Positions 36,300-45,473 of a DNA stretch of 64,000 bases are shown piece after piece. The notes under the pieces are model-generated. The model ran no database searches, had not been told where the DNA came from, and saw only the letters and a program-made list of their open reading frames with translations. The DNA is from Novosphingobium sp. (GTDB lineage: Bacteria; Pseudomonadota; Alphaproteobacteria; Sphingomonadales; Sphingomonadaceae): positions 62,001 to 126,000 of the forward strand of contig NZ_JADZAT010000024.1 in assembly GCF_020852455.1 (NCBI RefSeq), given 5' to 3'. Made by a program: the position numbers and the translations under genes. The first letter of the stretch is position 1, and every line of letters begins with the position of its first letter.

Positions 36300-36950
36300 A
36301 TGAAGTTCAATCCGATCCATGCCGTTGGCGGGCTTTTCGTGGCGGCGGTCGTCGCCACCGGCGCGCTGCTGCTGCAGGCACCCGATGGCGGTATGGGCCA
36401 GTTGCTGCCGGGCCCCGATCCCGAACTGTCCGGCAAGCCGCAAGCGGCGCAACCCCAGCCCAGCGCCACCCCGGCTCCGCCCAAGGACGAGCGATTCGTG
36501 ATCAAGCGGATCCTGCCGATTACCGGCCCGATCAAGTATGGCGAATGGCACTGGGACGACAAGAATGTGCCCGATGGCCCGATCGTGATCACGGTGGATC
36601 TGGATGCGCGGGTGCTGTCAGTGTTCAAAGGCGGCTATGAAATCGGCGCCACGGCAGTCCTGCTGGGCACCAGCGAAAAGCCCACCCCGCTGGGCGAATT
36701 CCCGATCAAGTGGAAGAAGGCCGATCACTATTCGTCGATCTATGACGGTGCGCCGATGCCTTTCACCCAGAACCTAACCGCAGACGGGGTCGCGATTCAC
36801 GGCACCAAGGTGGAAAGGGGTTACGCCAGCCATGGCTGCATCGGGGTGCCCAATGACTTTGGCCAGAAGCTGTTCGGGGTGACCAAGACGGGTGACAAGG
36901 TGATCATCACCAAGGGCAAGACCGCCAAGCAGGGCGATAGCCTGATCTGA
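36300..36950 (+). CDS. L,D-transpeptidase (YkuD) family protein
   Basis: This 216-residue periplasmic enzyme has an N-terminal signal or anchor (IHAVGGLFVAAVVATGALL) followed by a Pro/Ala-rich linker. The catalytic domain shows IHGTKVERGYASHGCIGVPN, with His and the catalytic Cys. The usual Arg after SHGC[IV] is Gly here. It would cross-link peptidoglycan or attach lipoproteins. ATG 36300 is preferred over the longer frame from 36246. Upstream 127 bases hold no other gene. Confidence 0.85.
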   Translation: MKFNPIHAVGGLFVAAVVATGALLLQAPDGGMGQLLPGPDPELSGKPQAAQPQPSATPAPPKDERFVIKRILPITGPIKYGEWHWDDKNVPDGPIVITVDLDARVLSVFKGGYEIGATAVLLGTSEKPTPLGEFPIKWKKADHYSSIYDGAPMPFTQNLTADGVAIHGTKVERGYASHGCIGVPNDFGQKLFGVTKTGDKVIITKGKTAKQGDSLI

Positions 36951-36963
36951 TTGCGGGTGGGTG

Positions 36964-36987
36964 CGGGAAGACCGCAAGGCCTTCCCG
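36964..36987. terminator. Hairpin between convergent genes
   Basis: CGGGAAG (36964-36970) pairs with CTTCCCG (36981-36987) around a 10-base loop, between the transpeptidase and SDR gene ends. A shared terminator is plausible; no strong T-run is present. Confidence 0.45.
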
Positions 36988-36993
36988 GGCCAC

Positions 36994-37776
36994 TCAGCGC
37001 GGCGCCATCCGGATCGCACCGTCGAGGCGGATGCACTGCCCGTTGAAATAGCTGTTGCGCACCAGTTCCAGCGCCAGGCTGCCAAACTCCTCGGGCTTGC
37101 CCAGCCGCTTGGGGAACGGCACCGAAGCGGCCAGGCTTTCCAGCACCTGCGGCTTGGCCCCCAGCATCAGCGGAGTGGCGAAGATCCCCGGCATGATCGA
37201 ATTGACCCGGATGCCGATGTCAGACAGGTCGCGCGCCATCGGCAAGACCAGTCCGTTGACCCCGGCCTTGGCCGAACCATAGATGATCTGGCCGATCTGG
37301 CCGTCCTGCGCGGCGACCGAAGCGGTCAGCGTGATGCAGCCGCGTTCGCCATCCTCCAGCGGTTCGAGCGAGGCCATGCCCTCGGCCGCAATCGAGGCGA
37401 TGCGGTAGCTGGCGACCAGGATGCCCTGCACACCGTATTCATAGTCCTCGGTCGGGGTGCGGCGCAGCTTGCCGGCTTCCTTGTCAAAGGCCAGCGTCTT
37501 GCCGCGCCGACTGGTCATCGCGCAGTGGACGCAGACGCGTTCCTGCCCGTGTGCGGCGCGGGCCTTGGCAAAGCCGGCCAGCACCGATTCCTCGCTGGTG
37601 ATATCGACCTTGCAGAACAGCCCGCCGATCGCCCTGGCGACTTCCTCGCCCTTTTCTTCCTGGATGTCGAAGATCGCCACCTTGATCCCGGCTGCTGCCA
37701 AGGCCTCGGCCGTGGCCCGGCCCAGTCCCGATGCGCCGCCGGTCACCACCGCTGCTGTCGATGAATCAATCCGCAT
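36994..37776 (-). CDS. SDR-family oxidoreductase (3-hydroxyacyl-CoA dehydrogenase-like)
   Basis: This 260-residue short-chain dehydrogenase has TGGASGLGRATAEALAAAG for NAD binding with an Asp after it (FDIQEEKG), and YGSAKAGVNGL with catalytic Tyr and Lys. The TGGASGLGRAT pattern and the roughly 260-residue length resemble HSD10-type 3-hydroxyacyl-CoA dehydrogenases. ATG 37776 starts it. It is divergent from the ADH gene, with a palindrome between. Confidence 0.85.
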   Translation of the reverse strand: MRIDSSTAAVVTGGASGLGRATAEALAAAGIKVAIFDIQEEKGEEVARAIGGLFCKVDITSEESVLAGFAKARAAHGQERVCVHCAMTSRRGKTLAFDKEAGKLRRTPTEDYEYGVQGILVASYRIASIAAEGMASLEPLEDGERGCITLTASVAAQDGQIGQIIYGSAKAGVNGLVLPMARDLSDIGIRVNSIMPGIFATPLMLGAKPQVLESLAASVPFPKRLGKPEEFGSLALELVRNSYFNGQCIRLDGAIRMAPR

Positions 37777-37788
37777 TTGACTCTCCTG

Positions 37789-37804
37789 TTAATCGAGCGA
37801 TTAA
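37789..37804. promoter_or_regulatory. Palindromic operator candidate
   Basis: TTAATCG and CGATTAA form a perfect 16-base palindrome around AG. It lies in the short divergent gap between the SDR (start 37776) and ADH (start 37854) genes and has the size of a TetR-type site. No regulator gene is adjacent. Confidence 0.55.
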
Positions 37805-37853
37805 TGGCTGGATCGAAGCGGCACCGCAAGCCGCAATTGCCGGGAGTATCACG

Positions 37854-38897
37854 ATGACCGCCACTCCAGCCTATGGTGCAACCGCGCCCGATTCAGGCGT
37901 CAATCCGCTGACCATCGAACGCCGCGAACTGCGCGGTGAGGACGTCGCGATCGACATTGCCTTCTGCGGCGTCTGCCATTCGGACCTTCACGCGGCGCGT
38001 AACGATTGGGGGCGTACCAATTACCCCTTCGTGCCCGGGCACGAAATTGTCGGCACGGTGAGCGCGGTCGGTTCGGGCGTTACCCGTTTCAAGGTGGGCG
38101 ACCGGGTGGCGGTGGGCACCACGATCGATTCGTGCCGCAAGTGCGATGCCTGCGCGGATGGCGAGGAAAACTATTGCCGCGAGGGATCGACCGGCACCTA
38201 CAACGGCAAGGACCGGATCGACGGCAGCCCGACCTTTGGCGGCTATTCCAAGGCGATCGTGGTGGCCGAACCCTTCGTGCTGCGCGTGCCTGACGGGCTG
38301 GACATGGCCGCAGCAGCGCCGCTCCTTTGTGCGGGGATCACCACTTACAGCCCCTTGAAGAACTGGAACGTCGGACCCGGCACCAGGGTCGGTGTGATCG
38401 GGCTGGGCGGGCTGGGTCACATGGGGGTCAAGTTCGCCAAGGCGCTGGGCGCGGAAGTGACCATGATCACCACTTCGCCTGAAAAGGGCGCCGGTGCGGT
38501 GCGGCTGGGGGCCGATCATGTGCTGGTTTCCACCGACAAGGCAGCGATGCGCGCGGCATCGCGCAGCTTCGATTTCCTGCTCGATACCGTGCCGGTGAAG
38601 CACGATGTCACGCCCTATCTGTTCCTGCTCGACCGCAAGGGCACCCTGTGCATCGTCGGCATGATCGAGCTGATGGAGCCGTTCCATTCGGGCCTGCTGC
38701 TGCAAGGGCAAAAGGCGGTTTCGGGATCGGGCGTGGGCGGGATTGCCCAGACCCAGGAGATGCTCGATCTCTGCGCCGCCAAGGGGATCGGCGCCGAGAT
38801 CGAGGTAATCCCGATGGACCAGATCAACCACGCTTTCGAGCGGATGGAACAGGCTGACGTGCGCTATCGCTTCGTCATCGACATGGAGACTCTATGA
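37854..38897 (+). CDS. Zinc-dependent NAD(P) alcohol dehydrogenase (CAD/YahK type)
   Basis: This 347-residue medium-chain dehydrogenase has the catalytic-zinc CGVCHSDLH and GHEIVG, the structural-zinc Cys set CRKCDACADGEENYC, and the cofactor loop GLGGLGHMGVKFAKALG. It would reduce aldehydes, likely with NADPH. ATG 37854 follows GGGAG; the open frame upstream is discarded. Its last four bases (ATGA) overlap the DsbA-family gene, so the two are coupled. Confidence 0.9.
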   Translation: MTATPAYGATAPDSGVNPLTIERRELRGEDVAIDIAFCGVCHSDLHAARNDWGRTNYPFVPGHEIVGTVSAVGSGVTRFKVGDRVAVGTTIDSCRKCDACADGEENYCREGSTGTYNGKDRIDGSPTFGGYSKAIVVAEPFVLRVPDGLDMAAAAPLLCAGITTYSPLKNWNVGPGTRVGVIGLGGLGHMGVKFAKALGAEVTMITTSPEKGAGAVRLGADHVLVSTDKAAMRAASRSFDFLLDTVPVKHDVTPYLFLLDRKGTLCIVGMIELMEPFHSGLLLQGQKAVSGSGVGGIAQTQEMLDLCAAKGIGAEIEVIPMDQINHAFERMEQADVRYRFVIDMETL

Positions 38898-39544
38898 CCC
38901 ACACCGTCGATCTCTATTGGTCGTTCCGCAGTCCCTATTCGTACATCGTCACGCCCAAGCTGCTTGAGCTGGAGCGCGACTGGGACGCGAAAGTGAACGT
39001 CAAGCCGGTGCTGCCGATCGCGGTACGCCAGCCCGAATTCTTCGCCAATTCGGACCCCCTGTGGTTCAGCTACCTGATGCGCGACTGCGCGCGCAGCGCC
39101 GAATTCGCCGGGCTGACGCTGCGCTGGCCGCGGCCCGATCCGGTGGTGATGGATTTTGCGACGCGGACCTATCCCAAGGAGCAGCCCTACATCCACCGGC
39201 TGACCCGGCTGGGCCAGCTCGCCGCCGGACGCGGGCACGGGCTGGCGCTGCTGCGCGCGGTCAGCCACCTGATTTGGTCGGGCGAGGTCGAAGGCTGGCA
39301 CGAAGGTGATCACCTAGCCAGGGCGCTTGACGCGATCGGGCTCGACCTGGCGGAAATGGATGCAGTGCAGCAGGCAGAGGCCGACCGGCTTAACGCCGCG
39401 ATCCAGCAGAACGAGGCCGACCAACGCGCCGGGGGGCACTATGGCGTGCCGCTGATGGTCTATGACGGCGAGCCGTTCTTTGGCCAGGACCGCTATGACC
39501 AGCTGGTCTGGCGGATGCAGCAAAAGGGGATGGGGGCGCGCTAA
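38894..39544 (+). CDS. DsbA-family / 2-hydroxychromene-2-carboxylate isomerase-like protein
   Basis: This 216-residue thioredoxin-fold protein begins VDLYWSFRSPYSYIV. The Ser-Pro-Tyr at the fold's active-site turn, with no CxxC, points to the GST-kappa/HCCA isomerase branch and not to a disulfide oxidase. That branch isomerises ring-fission products of aromatics using glutathione. The coupling with an alcohol dehydrogenase supports a catabolic role but the substrate is unknown. Its end overlaps tilS by four bases. Confidence 0.8.
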   Translation: MTHTVDLYWSFRSPYSYIVTPKLLELERDWDAKVNVKPVLPIAVRQPEFFANSDPLWFSYLMRDCARSAEFAGLTLRWPRPDPVVMDFATRTYPKEQPYIHRLTRLGQLAAGRGHGLALLRAVSHLIWSGEVEGWHEGDHLARALDAIGLDLAEMDAVQQAEADRLNAAIQQNEADQRAGGHYGVPLMVYDGEPFFGQDRYDQLVWRMQQKGMGAR

Positions 39545-40485
39545 CCGCGCCGCTGGGGTGCTTTCGTGAAGGTCCACCCGTCGGGCCCGGCGCGGGCCGC
39601 CAGCTTACCGATCGAGGCGGGCTGGCGGGCCAGCAGGCTGTCGAACAGCCGCGCCGCCGCGCCGCCGCGCGGCTCTTCCCCGTCGAGTTCGCGGACAATC
39701 CGGGCGATCACCCGCAAGGCCACGGCGCGCGGGGCCTGCGGGCGATAGATCAGCCCCATCGGCGCTTGGCTGACACATTCCTGCCATTCGCGGGCTGCTG
39801 CCCAATCGAGCGCCACATCGGCATCGGCCAGGTTGGCGGCGCTAGCGGCCAACGCGGGTACGTCGAGCCATTCCGCTCCAGCAATCGCCTTGCGAATCCG
39901 CGCCCGATCAAAGCGATCATCGATGTTGGACGGGTCCTGAACCGGTTCAATCCCGGCCGCAGCAACAACGCCAGCCAATTCGGACCGCCGCCAGCCGAGC
40001 AGCGGGCGCAGCAGGGGCAGCCGGGTTCCCGCCACCAGCCCGCGCGCGCGCACCCCGGCCAGTCCCGCCACTCCGCTGGCCCGGCCCAGCCGCAGCAGCA
40101 GCGTTTCGGCCTGGTCGTCGGCATGGTGTGCGGTCAGCAGCGCGGCGATCCTATCGCGCTCCATCCAGTCGGCCAGCGCGGCGTAACGGGCCGCGCGCGC
40201 CCGCGATTGCAGGTTACCTGCACCGACTTTGACCTTGAGTGTCGCATGCGGCACGCCAAGCTGACGGCATAGCCGGGCGACCATGGCTGCCTCGGCGGCA
40301 GCTTCGGGTCGCAGCCCGTGATCGACCGTAGCGGCGGCGATCCGTCCGGGGAAAGCGACCTGCGCCAACAGCAGCAGGGCCAGACTGTCCGGCCCGCCCG
40401 ATACCGCCAGGCCGATCCGCCCCTCGCCCGGCCACAGCCGGGCCAGCTCGGCGGCGAAGCGCGCAGTCAGTTCAGGATCGGGCAA
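39541..40485 (-). CDS. tilS: tRNA(Ile)-lysidine synthetase
   Basis: This 314-residue cytosolic enzyme attaches lysine to C34 of the AUA-reading isoleucine tRNA. The PP-loop GLAVSGGPDSLALLLLA sits near the N-terminus, followed by ADDQAETLLLRLGRASG. It lacks much of the C-terminal extension of longer bacterial forms, as in other alphaproteobacteria. The start is TTG 40485 with a poor ribosome site, four bases after the cpoB stop, suggesting coupling. Confidence 0.92.
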   Translation of the reverse strand: MPDPELTARFAAELARLWPGEGRIGLAVSGGPDSLALLLLAQVAFPGRIAAATVDHGLRPEAAAEAAMVARLCRQLGVPHATLKVKVGAGNLQSRARAARYAALADWMERDRIAALLTAHHADDQAETLLLRLGRASGVAGLAGVRARGLVAGTRLPLLRPLLGWRRSELAGVVAAAGIEPVQDPSNIDDRFDRARIRKAIAGAEWLDVPALAASAANLADADVALDWAAAREWQECVSQAPMGLIYRPQAPRAVALRVIARIVRELDGEEPRGGAAARLFDSLLARQPASIGKLAARAGPDGWTFTKAPQRRG

Positions 40486-40489
40486 CCTA

Positions 40490-41449
40490 TCAATTGCACT
40501 TCAATCCACTGCGGGTGAGATCGTACTGGGTCTTGAGTCGCCCGGCGGCTTCCTTGGAGAAATCACCGGCAAACTGCTTCAGCGCCACACAGCCGCGCTT
40601 GGTATCATCAAGCTGGCGCATCGCTTCGGCCAGATACAGCAGGCTGTCAGGCGCGCGATCACCCTTGGGTTCGGTCTTGTAGTTCTGCAGGAACCAGCCC
40701 GCCGCCTCATGCGCGTTCTTGTCATCCAGATAGGACCGGCCCAGCAGGTTGCGGGCATAGCTGGTGCGCGCATGCTTGGGATACTTTTGCAGGAACAGCT
40801 TCAGCTGCTGCTGGGCTTCGGGATAGAACTTCGCTTCCCACAGACGGAAACCATACGAATATTCATCATCGCCCGGATCGTCGGTCTTGGGCTTTTCGAT
40901 TGCGCGGACTGCCGCCAGCCGCTTGGCGCTGGGATCGGCTGCGACCGCCGGCTTGGTTGGCGTGGGCTTGGTCGCGACCGGAGCCGGGGCCGGCTTGGGT
41001 GCGGGGGCGGCCGTGCCGGTCATCGCCGCCGTGTTGGCAGTGGTAGTGCCCGGCAGCGCATCGACGCCATCGGCCTTGCCTTCGATCTTGGCGCCTTCAA
41101 GCGCCGCAAGCCGCGTCTCAAGCTTTTCGATCCGGTGCTGGCCTTCCTCGATCTGCGCGGTCAGCCGGGCGACCTGGCCTTCAAGCGCGTCCATCCGGGC
41201 GAGCAAATCGGCGGTTGGCGCGCTGGCCGGGCTGCCGGGGGCGACAGTCCCGCCTTGGCCGGGCTGCATCTGCGGGAAAAAGCGTCCGTCACCGCCGGGG
41301 AAGACCACCCGCTGCAGCGCCGATACTTCAGCCTCAAGCTTGCGCAGCCGGCCGTCGGCATCGCCGCCGCTTTGCGCCAGGGCCGGCGAGGCAATAGCCA
41401 CAGCCAGCACCAGGGCCAGTGAGCGCTTGTTCCAGGTAAGCTTGTTCAT
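40490..41449 (-). CDS. cpoB: Tol-Pal system protein CpoB/YbgF
   Basis: This 319-residue periplasmic protein has a signal peptide (SLALVLAVAIASPALAQ), a coiled-coil segment (residues about 30-120), an Ala/Pro-rich linker, and C-terminal TPR repeats (SYGFRLWEAKFYPEAQQQLK, then YARNLLGRSYLDDKNAHEAA). CpoB coordinates outer-membrane constriction with cell-wall synthesis via Tol-Pal. tol and pal genes are not in the window. ATG 41449 is preferred over 41485. tilS follows immediately. Confidence 0.87.
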   Translation of the reverse strand: MNKLTWNKRSLALVLAVAIASPALAQSGGDADGRLRKLEAEVSALQRVVFPGGDGRFFPQMQPGQGGTVAPGSPASAPTADLLARMDALEGQVARLTAQIEEGQHRIEKLETRLAALEGAKIEGKADGVDALPGTTTANTAAMTGTAAPAPKPAPAPVATKPTPTKPAVAADPSAKRLAAVRAIEKPKTDDPGDDEYSYGFRLWEAKFYPEAQQQLKLFLQKYPKHARTSYARNLLGRSYLDDKNAHEAAGWFLQNYKTEPKGDRAPDSLLYLAEAMRQLDDTKRGCVALKQFAGDFSKEAAGRLKTQYDLTRSGLKCN

Positions 41450-41590
41450 CGTCTTCTTTGTCCATCCAGATGGTGGCCGGATCATGCCCGGGGCGGTCCG
41501 AACCGGCCATTAACCAGAGCGGCTATCTATCCTCTGCCAGTTCGACCTGTCGAGCAGGCAGCCGCAGCTATCCGCAGGCTAGGTTGCGCG

Positions 41591-42568
41591 CTAGGTCGCG
41601 CTGGGGGCCGGAACCGGCGCTGCTGGTGCGGGCGCCGGGACAGACGGAGCGCTGCTGGCCGCGGCGCTGGGCACAGTTTCCGCCTGGGGAGCCGAGGAAC
41701 GCTGGGTGCGGCGACGTTCGGGCTGGCGGGCTGCCGGAGCAGCGGCCGCGCTGGCGCTGGGCTGCGGTGTCGGCAAAGCCTGCGCCGTGCCCCGTGCCAG
41801 CAGTGCTGCCGCGCTGACCGGGACACTGGCCACGGTCTTCTGTTCTTCAGCAATCTTGGTCACGGCCTGGCCGCCGATGGTGATCCCCAGGGCATTGGGC
41901 TTGGCGGTGCGCAGGAATACTTCGCCCTTGTCGGTCGGCACGGTGAAGCTTTCGTTCTGCGCCAGTTCCTTCTGGAACAGCTGGTTGCCCGCGGCATCGG
42001 TGAACTTGACCCAGACCGCCGGTTCAAGCGCGGTGAAAACCACCGGGCCAGACGGCACCGGAGCTGGCTGGGCCGCCGGGGCAGCGCTCATTGTGGGGCT
42101 GGGTTCATCAGCCGGCAGGATCGAAGGCAGACTGCCGCCTGGGGCGAATACCCCCGGCAGGAAGGTGATTCCGGCTACCACCGCCGCAAGCAGCAGCGCG
42201 GCTGCAATCCAGGCCAGCCGAACGCTGGGCACCCGGCCCGGATCGCCGGGTTCGAACGTCTGGATCGTGCGGCGCGGTTCGGCCGGTGCCTGCTCGGCCA
42301 GTTCGGCGCGGACGGCGGCGGCGATCTCGGCATCGTTGAGGCCAACCGCCTTGGCATAGGTTCGCGAAAAGCCGATCGCATAGGTGCGACCGGACAGCGC
42401 GGAATAGTCGCCCGTTTCAAGCGCAGTGAGCTGGCGGACGCTGATCCGGGTTTCTGCAGCAAGCTGGGGCAGGCTCAGCCCAGCCTCCTCGCGCGCGCGG
42501 CGCAACCGTGATCCTACGCTTTCCAGCGGCAGTTCAGCCTCTGCCGCCGCTTCTTCCTGTTCAACCAT
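41591..42568 (-). CDS. RodZ-like HTH and DUF4115 membrane protein
   Basis: This 325-residue protein has an N-terminal helix-turn-helix (LPQLAAETRISVRQLTALE, about residues 33-51), one transmembrane helix (IAAALLLAAVVAGITFLPG, about 125-145) and a periplasmic DUF4115 domain (VWVKFTDAAGNQLFQKEL). A Pro/Ala/Ser-rich tail follows. RodZ-type proteins link MreB to the cell-wall elongation machinery. It lies downstream of ptsP on the same strand. Confidence 0.87.
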   Translation of the reverse strand: MVEQEEAAAEAELPLESVGSRLRRAREEAGLSLPQLAAETRISVRQLTALETGDYSALSGRTYAIGFSRTYAKAVGLNDAEIAAAVRAELAEQAPAEPRRTIQTFEPGDPGRVPSVRLAWIAAALLLAAVVAGITFLPGVFAPGGSLPSILPADEPSPTMSAAPAAQPAPVPSGPVVFTALEPAVWVKFTDAAGNQLFQKELAQNESFTVPTDKGEVFLRTAKPNALGITIGGQAVTKIAEEQKTVASVPVSAAALLARGTAQALPTPQPSASAAAAPAARQPERRRTQRSSAPQAETVPSAAASSAPSVPAPAPAAPVPAPSAT

Positions 42569-42727
42569 GCCGACCCCGAAACCGCGTTATTCTTGCAACC
42601 TTGCCGGTTGGCGCCGGAACATCCCGGTTTGCCCGGCAAAGTCAACGCAAATCCGCGACTTGCGCGGCTTGTGCGGCAGGATGCCCTGTTTGCGTGTCAG
42701 AATTGCGAAAGTCTGGTCGAAGGGCAC

Positions 42728-45004
42728 TTAATCGGTATCGATTCCACGCTCCTGAGCCCAGCTTGCCAGCGCCTCACGCAGGCTAGGCGGCGGGCTGGAC
42801 AGCCACTGGTTCATCGCCGCACTGATCTCGTTCAGATCGACCTTGCGGACCAGTTCCTTGGTCGGGCCGACGCTGGCGGGCGTAATCGACAGGCGGCGGA
42901 TACCGATCCCCAGCAGGGCCAGCGCTTCAAGCCGGCGCCCGCCCATTTCGCCGCAGACCGTGACATCGACATTGTGTCCGGCCACCCCCAGCAGCACCCG
43001 GCGCAGGAACCGCATGATCGCGGGCGAAAGCCAGTCATAGCGCTCGGCCAGCTTGGGGTTCGACCGGTCGGCAGCGAACAGGAACTGGGTCAGGTCATTG
43101 GTGCCGATCGACAGGAACGACAGCCGCGGCGCCAGCAGATCAAGCGTTTCGGCCAGCGCCGGCACTTCGAGCATCGCGCCATAGCGGATCGCTTCGGGCA
43201 GCTTCTTCTTCAGCGACTTGAGGTACTTGCGCTGGCTCTCGAACACCTCGCGCGCGGCATCGAATTCCCACGGTTCGGAGACCATCGGGAACATCACGTT
43301 GAGCGTGCGCCCGGCCGCTGCCTCAAGCAAGGAGCGGGCCTGGACCTTGAGCAGGCCATCACGCTCCAGCGCCACGCGCAGCGCGCGCCAGCCCATCGCC
43401 GGGTTCTCTTCCTGCTCGCCATCGTTGTGACGCAGGTAGGGCAGCACCTTGTCACCGCCGATATCGACCGTGCGGAACACCACCGGCCGATCGCCCGCGG
43501 CATCCAGCACGTCACGGTAGAGCCGCGTCTGGCGTTCGCGCGCGGGCAGCGTGGCCGAAACCAGGAACTGGAATTCGGTGCGGAACAGCCCCACCCCGTC
43601 GGCCCCGGTCAGCGACAATCCTGGCATGTCATCGCGCAGCCCGGCATTGATCATTACCGTGATCCGGGTGCCATCGCGGGTGAAGGGTTCAACATCGCGC
43701 AGCTTGGCGTAGGCCGCCTGGCGTTCCTTGTTCCTGGCGAAGCGGGCGTCGAAAGCCTCGACCATCTGCGGGTTGGGCCGCAGGCTGACGGTCCCCGCAT
43801 CGGCATCGAGCAGCAGCGGATCGCCATCACGCAATGCACCTTTGAGGCCGCGCACCCGCCCCAGCACCGGAATGCCCATGGCCCGTGCAACGATCACGAC
43901 GTGCGCGGTAAGCGAGCCTTCCTCCAGCACCACGCCCTTCAACCGGCGCTTGTCATATTCAAGCAGTTCGGCAGGGCCCAGGTTGCGCGCGATCAGGATC
44001 GAATCGCTGCGCAGCCCCTGGCTGGCCGCAGTGCCCATCTGGCCCGAAACGATCCGCAGCAACCGGTTCGACAGATCTTCCAGATCGTGCATCCGGTCAG
44101 CCAGCAGCGGATCGTCGATCTGGCGCATTCGCATCCGGGTGCGCTGCTGGACCCGCTCGATCGCGGCCTCGGCGGTCAGCCCGCTGTCGATCGCCTCGAT
44201 GATCCGGCGGCTCCAGCCTTCGTCATAGGCGAACATCTTGTAGGTCTCGAGCACCTCCTCGTGCTCACCCCCCACGCCGAATTCGGCCTGGCTGGCCATC
44301 CGGTCGATCTGTTCGCGCATCTTGTCGAAGGCCAGGTAGACGCGCTGCAGTTCGGCATCGCGATCCTCGGCCATGACATGTTCGATCGTGATCCGCGGTT
44401 GGTGGAACACGGCGTTGCCTGCGGCCAGCCCCTTGACCAGCGACAGCCCGACCAGCCGCACCGGCCCGGTCTGGGCCGGGCCCAGCGCAGCCTCTTCCTC
44501 GTCGATCAGGTCGGCATTGTGGATCAGTTCGGACAGCACCATCGCCACGGTCTGCAGCGCCTCGATCTCCACCTCTTCATAGCGGCGCGGATCGACATGC
44601 TGGACGCAGAGCACGCCCACCGCGCGCTCGCGCCGGACGATTGGAACCCCGGCAAACGAGTGGAACTTGTCTTCGCCGGTTTCAGGCCGATAGGAAAAGT
44701 CCGGGTGCGCGGTGGCCTCGGCCAGGTTCAGCGTCTCGATATTTTCGGCAATTGTGCCGACCAGCCCTTCGCCCACCCCCAGCCGGGTGACGTGAACCGC
44801 TTCCTGGGCAAGGCCCCGGGTGGCGAACAGTTCCAGCTGGCCTTCGCGCAGCAGGTAGATCGAGCAGACTTCGCTATCCAGCCCTTCGCCGATCACATCG
44901 ACCACGGTGTTTAGCTTGGCCTGGGCATTGCTGCGCGAGGCCATCACATCGTGGAGCCGGGTGAGGATCTGGCGGGCGGCGGAGACGGCGCTGGTGACGG
45001 TCAT
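42728..45004 (-). CDS. ptsP: Nitrogen-PTS phosphoenolpyruvate-protein phosphotransferase (EI-Ntr)
   Basis: This 758-residue EI-Ntr takes phosphate from PEP and passes it to NPr, a regulatory PTS chain for nitrogen and potassium status. An N-terminal GAF domain spans about residues 1-160. The phospho-His is in SLTAHVVIVARAMGIP, near residue 370. The PEP-binding C-terminal barrel shows GLFRTEFQFL, VDIGGDKVLPYL, MFPMVSEPWE, IGTNDLTQF and CGEMGG. It ends normally. Confidence 0.94.
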   Translation of the reverse strand: MTVTSAVSAARQILTRLHDVMASRSNAQAKLNTVVDVIGEGLDSEVCSIYLLREGQLELFATRGLAQEAVHVTRLGVGEGLVGTIAENIETLNLAEATAHPDFSYRPETGEDKFHSFAGVPIVRRERAVGVLCVQHVDPRRYEEVEIEALQTVAMVLSELIHNADLIDEEEAALGPAQTGPVRLVGLSLVKGLAAGNAVFHQPRITIEHVMAEDRDAELQRVYLAFDKMREQIDRMASQAEFGVGGEHEEVLETYKMFAYDEGWSRRIIEAIDSGLTAEAAIERVQQRTRMRMRQIDDPLLADRMHDLEDLSNRLLRIVSGQMGTAASQGLRSDSILIARNLGPAELLEYDKRRLKGVVLEEGSLTAHVVIVARAMGIPVLGRVRGLKGALRDGDPLLLDADAGTVSLRPNPQMVEAFDARFARNKERQAAYAKLRDVEPFTRDGTRITVMINAGLRDDMPGLSLTGADGVGLFRTEFQFLVSATLPARERQTRLYRDVLDAAGDRPVVFRTVDIGGDKVLPYLRHNDGEQEENPAMGWRALRVALERDGLLKVQARSLLEAAAGRTLNVMFPMVSEPWEFDAAREVFESQRKYLKSLKKKLPEAIRYGAMLEVPALAETLDLLAPRLSFLSIGTNDLTQFLFAADRSNPKLAERYDWLSPAIMRFLRRVLLGVAGHNVDVTVCGEMGGRRLEALALLGIGIRRLSITPASVGPTKELVRKVDLNEISAAMNQWLSSPPPSLREALASWAQERGIDTD

Positions 45005-45079
45005 GGTGAAAACCTAGGGCACTGCCGGGAAACCGGCAAGCGCAAGCCCGCGCCTTGCATTCGAATTTGTGGCGCTTTC

Positions 45080-45101
45080 GCCCCGCCCGGTCAGGCGGGG
45101 C
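45080..45101 (-). terminator. Hairpin downstream of the first DUF465 gene
   Basis: GCCCCGCC (45080-45087) and GGCGGGGC (45094-45101) form a perfect 8-bp stem with a 6-base loop, just past the stop of the leftward DUF465 gene and before ptsP. The T-run is weak. Confidence 0.55.
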
Positions 45102-45133
45102 TGCGCGCTTCCAGCTCTGGCCAGGTAACAGGC

Positions 45134-45289
45134 CTAGATATGCTCAAGCTCTTCCTTGATTCTGAGCTTTCGCTTTTTGAGCAGCTGGATGGCCGCGAGA
45201 TCAGGCATCGGGCGGCTCATTTCCTGAGCGATCTGACGTTCCAGACCGGCGTGTTTGAGCTGCAATGCGCTGACATGCGACTGTTCCAT
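45134..45289 (-). CDS. YdcH family protein (DUF465), 51 aa
   Basis: This small helical protein (MEQSHVSALQLKHAGLERQI at the start) ends in LKKRKLRIKEELEHI, the conserved DUF465 core. Function is unknown for the family. The frame stays open upstream, but AAGGAG nine bases before ATG 45289 decides the start. It is divergent from a second DUF465 gene 184 bases away. Confidence 0.85.
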   Translation of the reverse strand: MEQSHVSALQLKHAGLERQIAQEMSRPMPDLAAIQLLKKRKLRIKEELEHI

Positions 45290-45423
45290 AGGGGATTCTC
45301 CTTGTGTTAGCCCCCTTCGGGCTGCACTTCCCCAACCGGTTCCCGACTCGGTTACCGGCGGGTCACTGCGATTGTCATGGAAGCACATTAAGTTTATCTT
45401 GCGAAGCACCTGAGTACGGCTTT

Positions 45424-45443
45424 GCGACAAGACGATTTGTCGC
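45424..45443 (+). promoter_or_regulatory. Hairpin in the leader of the second DUF465 gene
   Basis: GCGACAA (45424-45430) and TTGTCGC (45437-45443) form a perfect 7-bp stem with a 6-base loop, 30 bases before the gene start. Confidence 0.45.
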
Positions 45444-45473
45444 CGCGCCGAGCAGGCGAGACGGGGTGATGGC

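Noticed and set aside
42593..44914. Long open frame (773 codons) antisense to ptsP
   Set aside because: It mirrors a complete EI-Ntr gene; the translated product is low-complexity and Gln/His/Arg rich.
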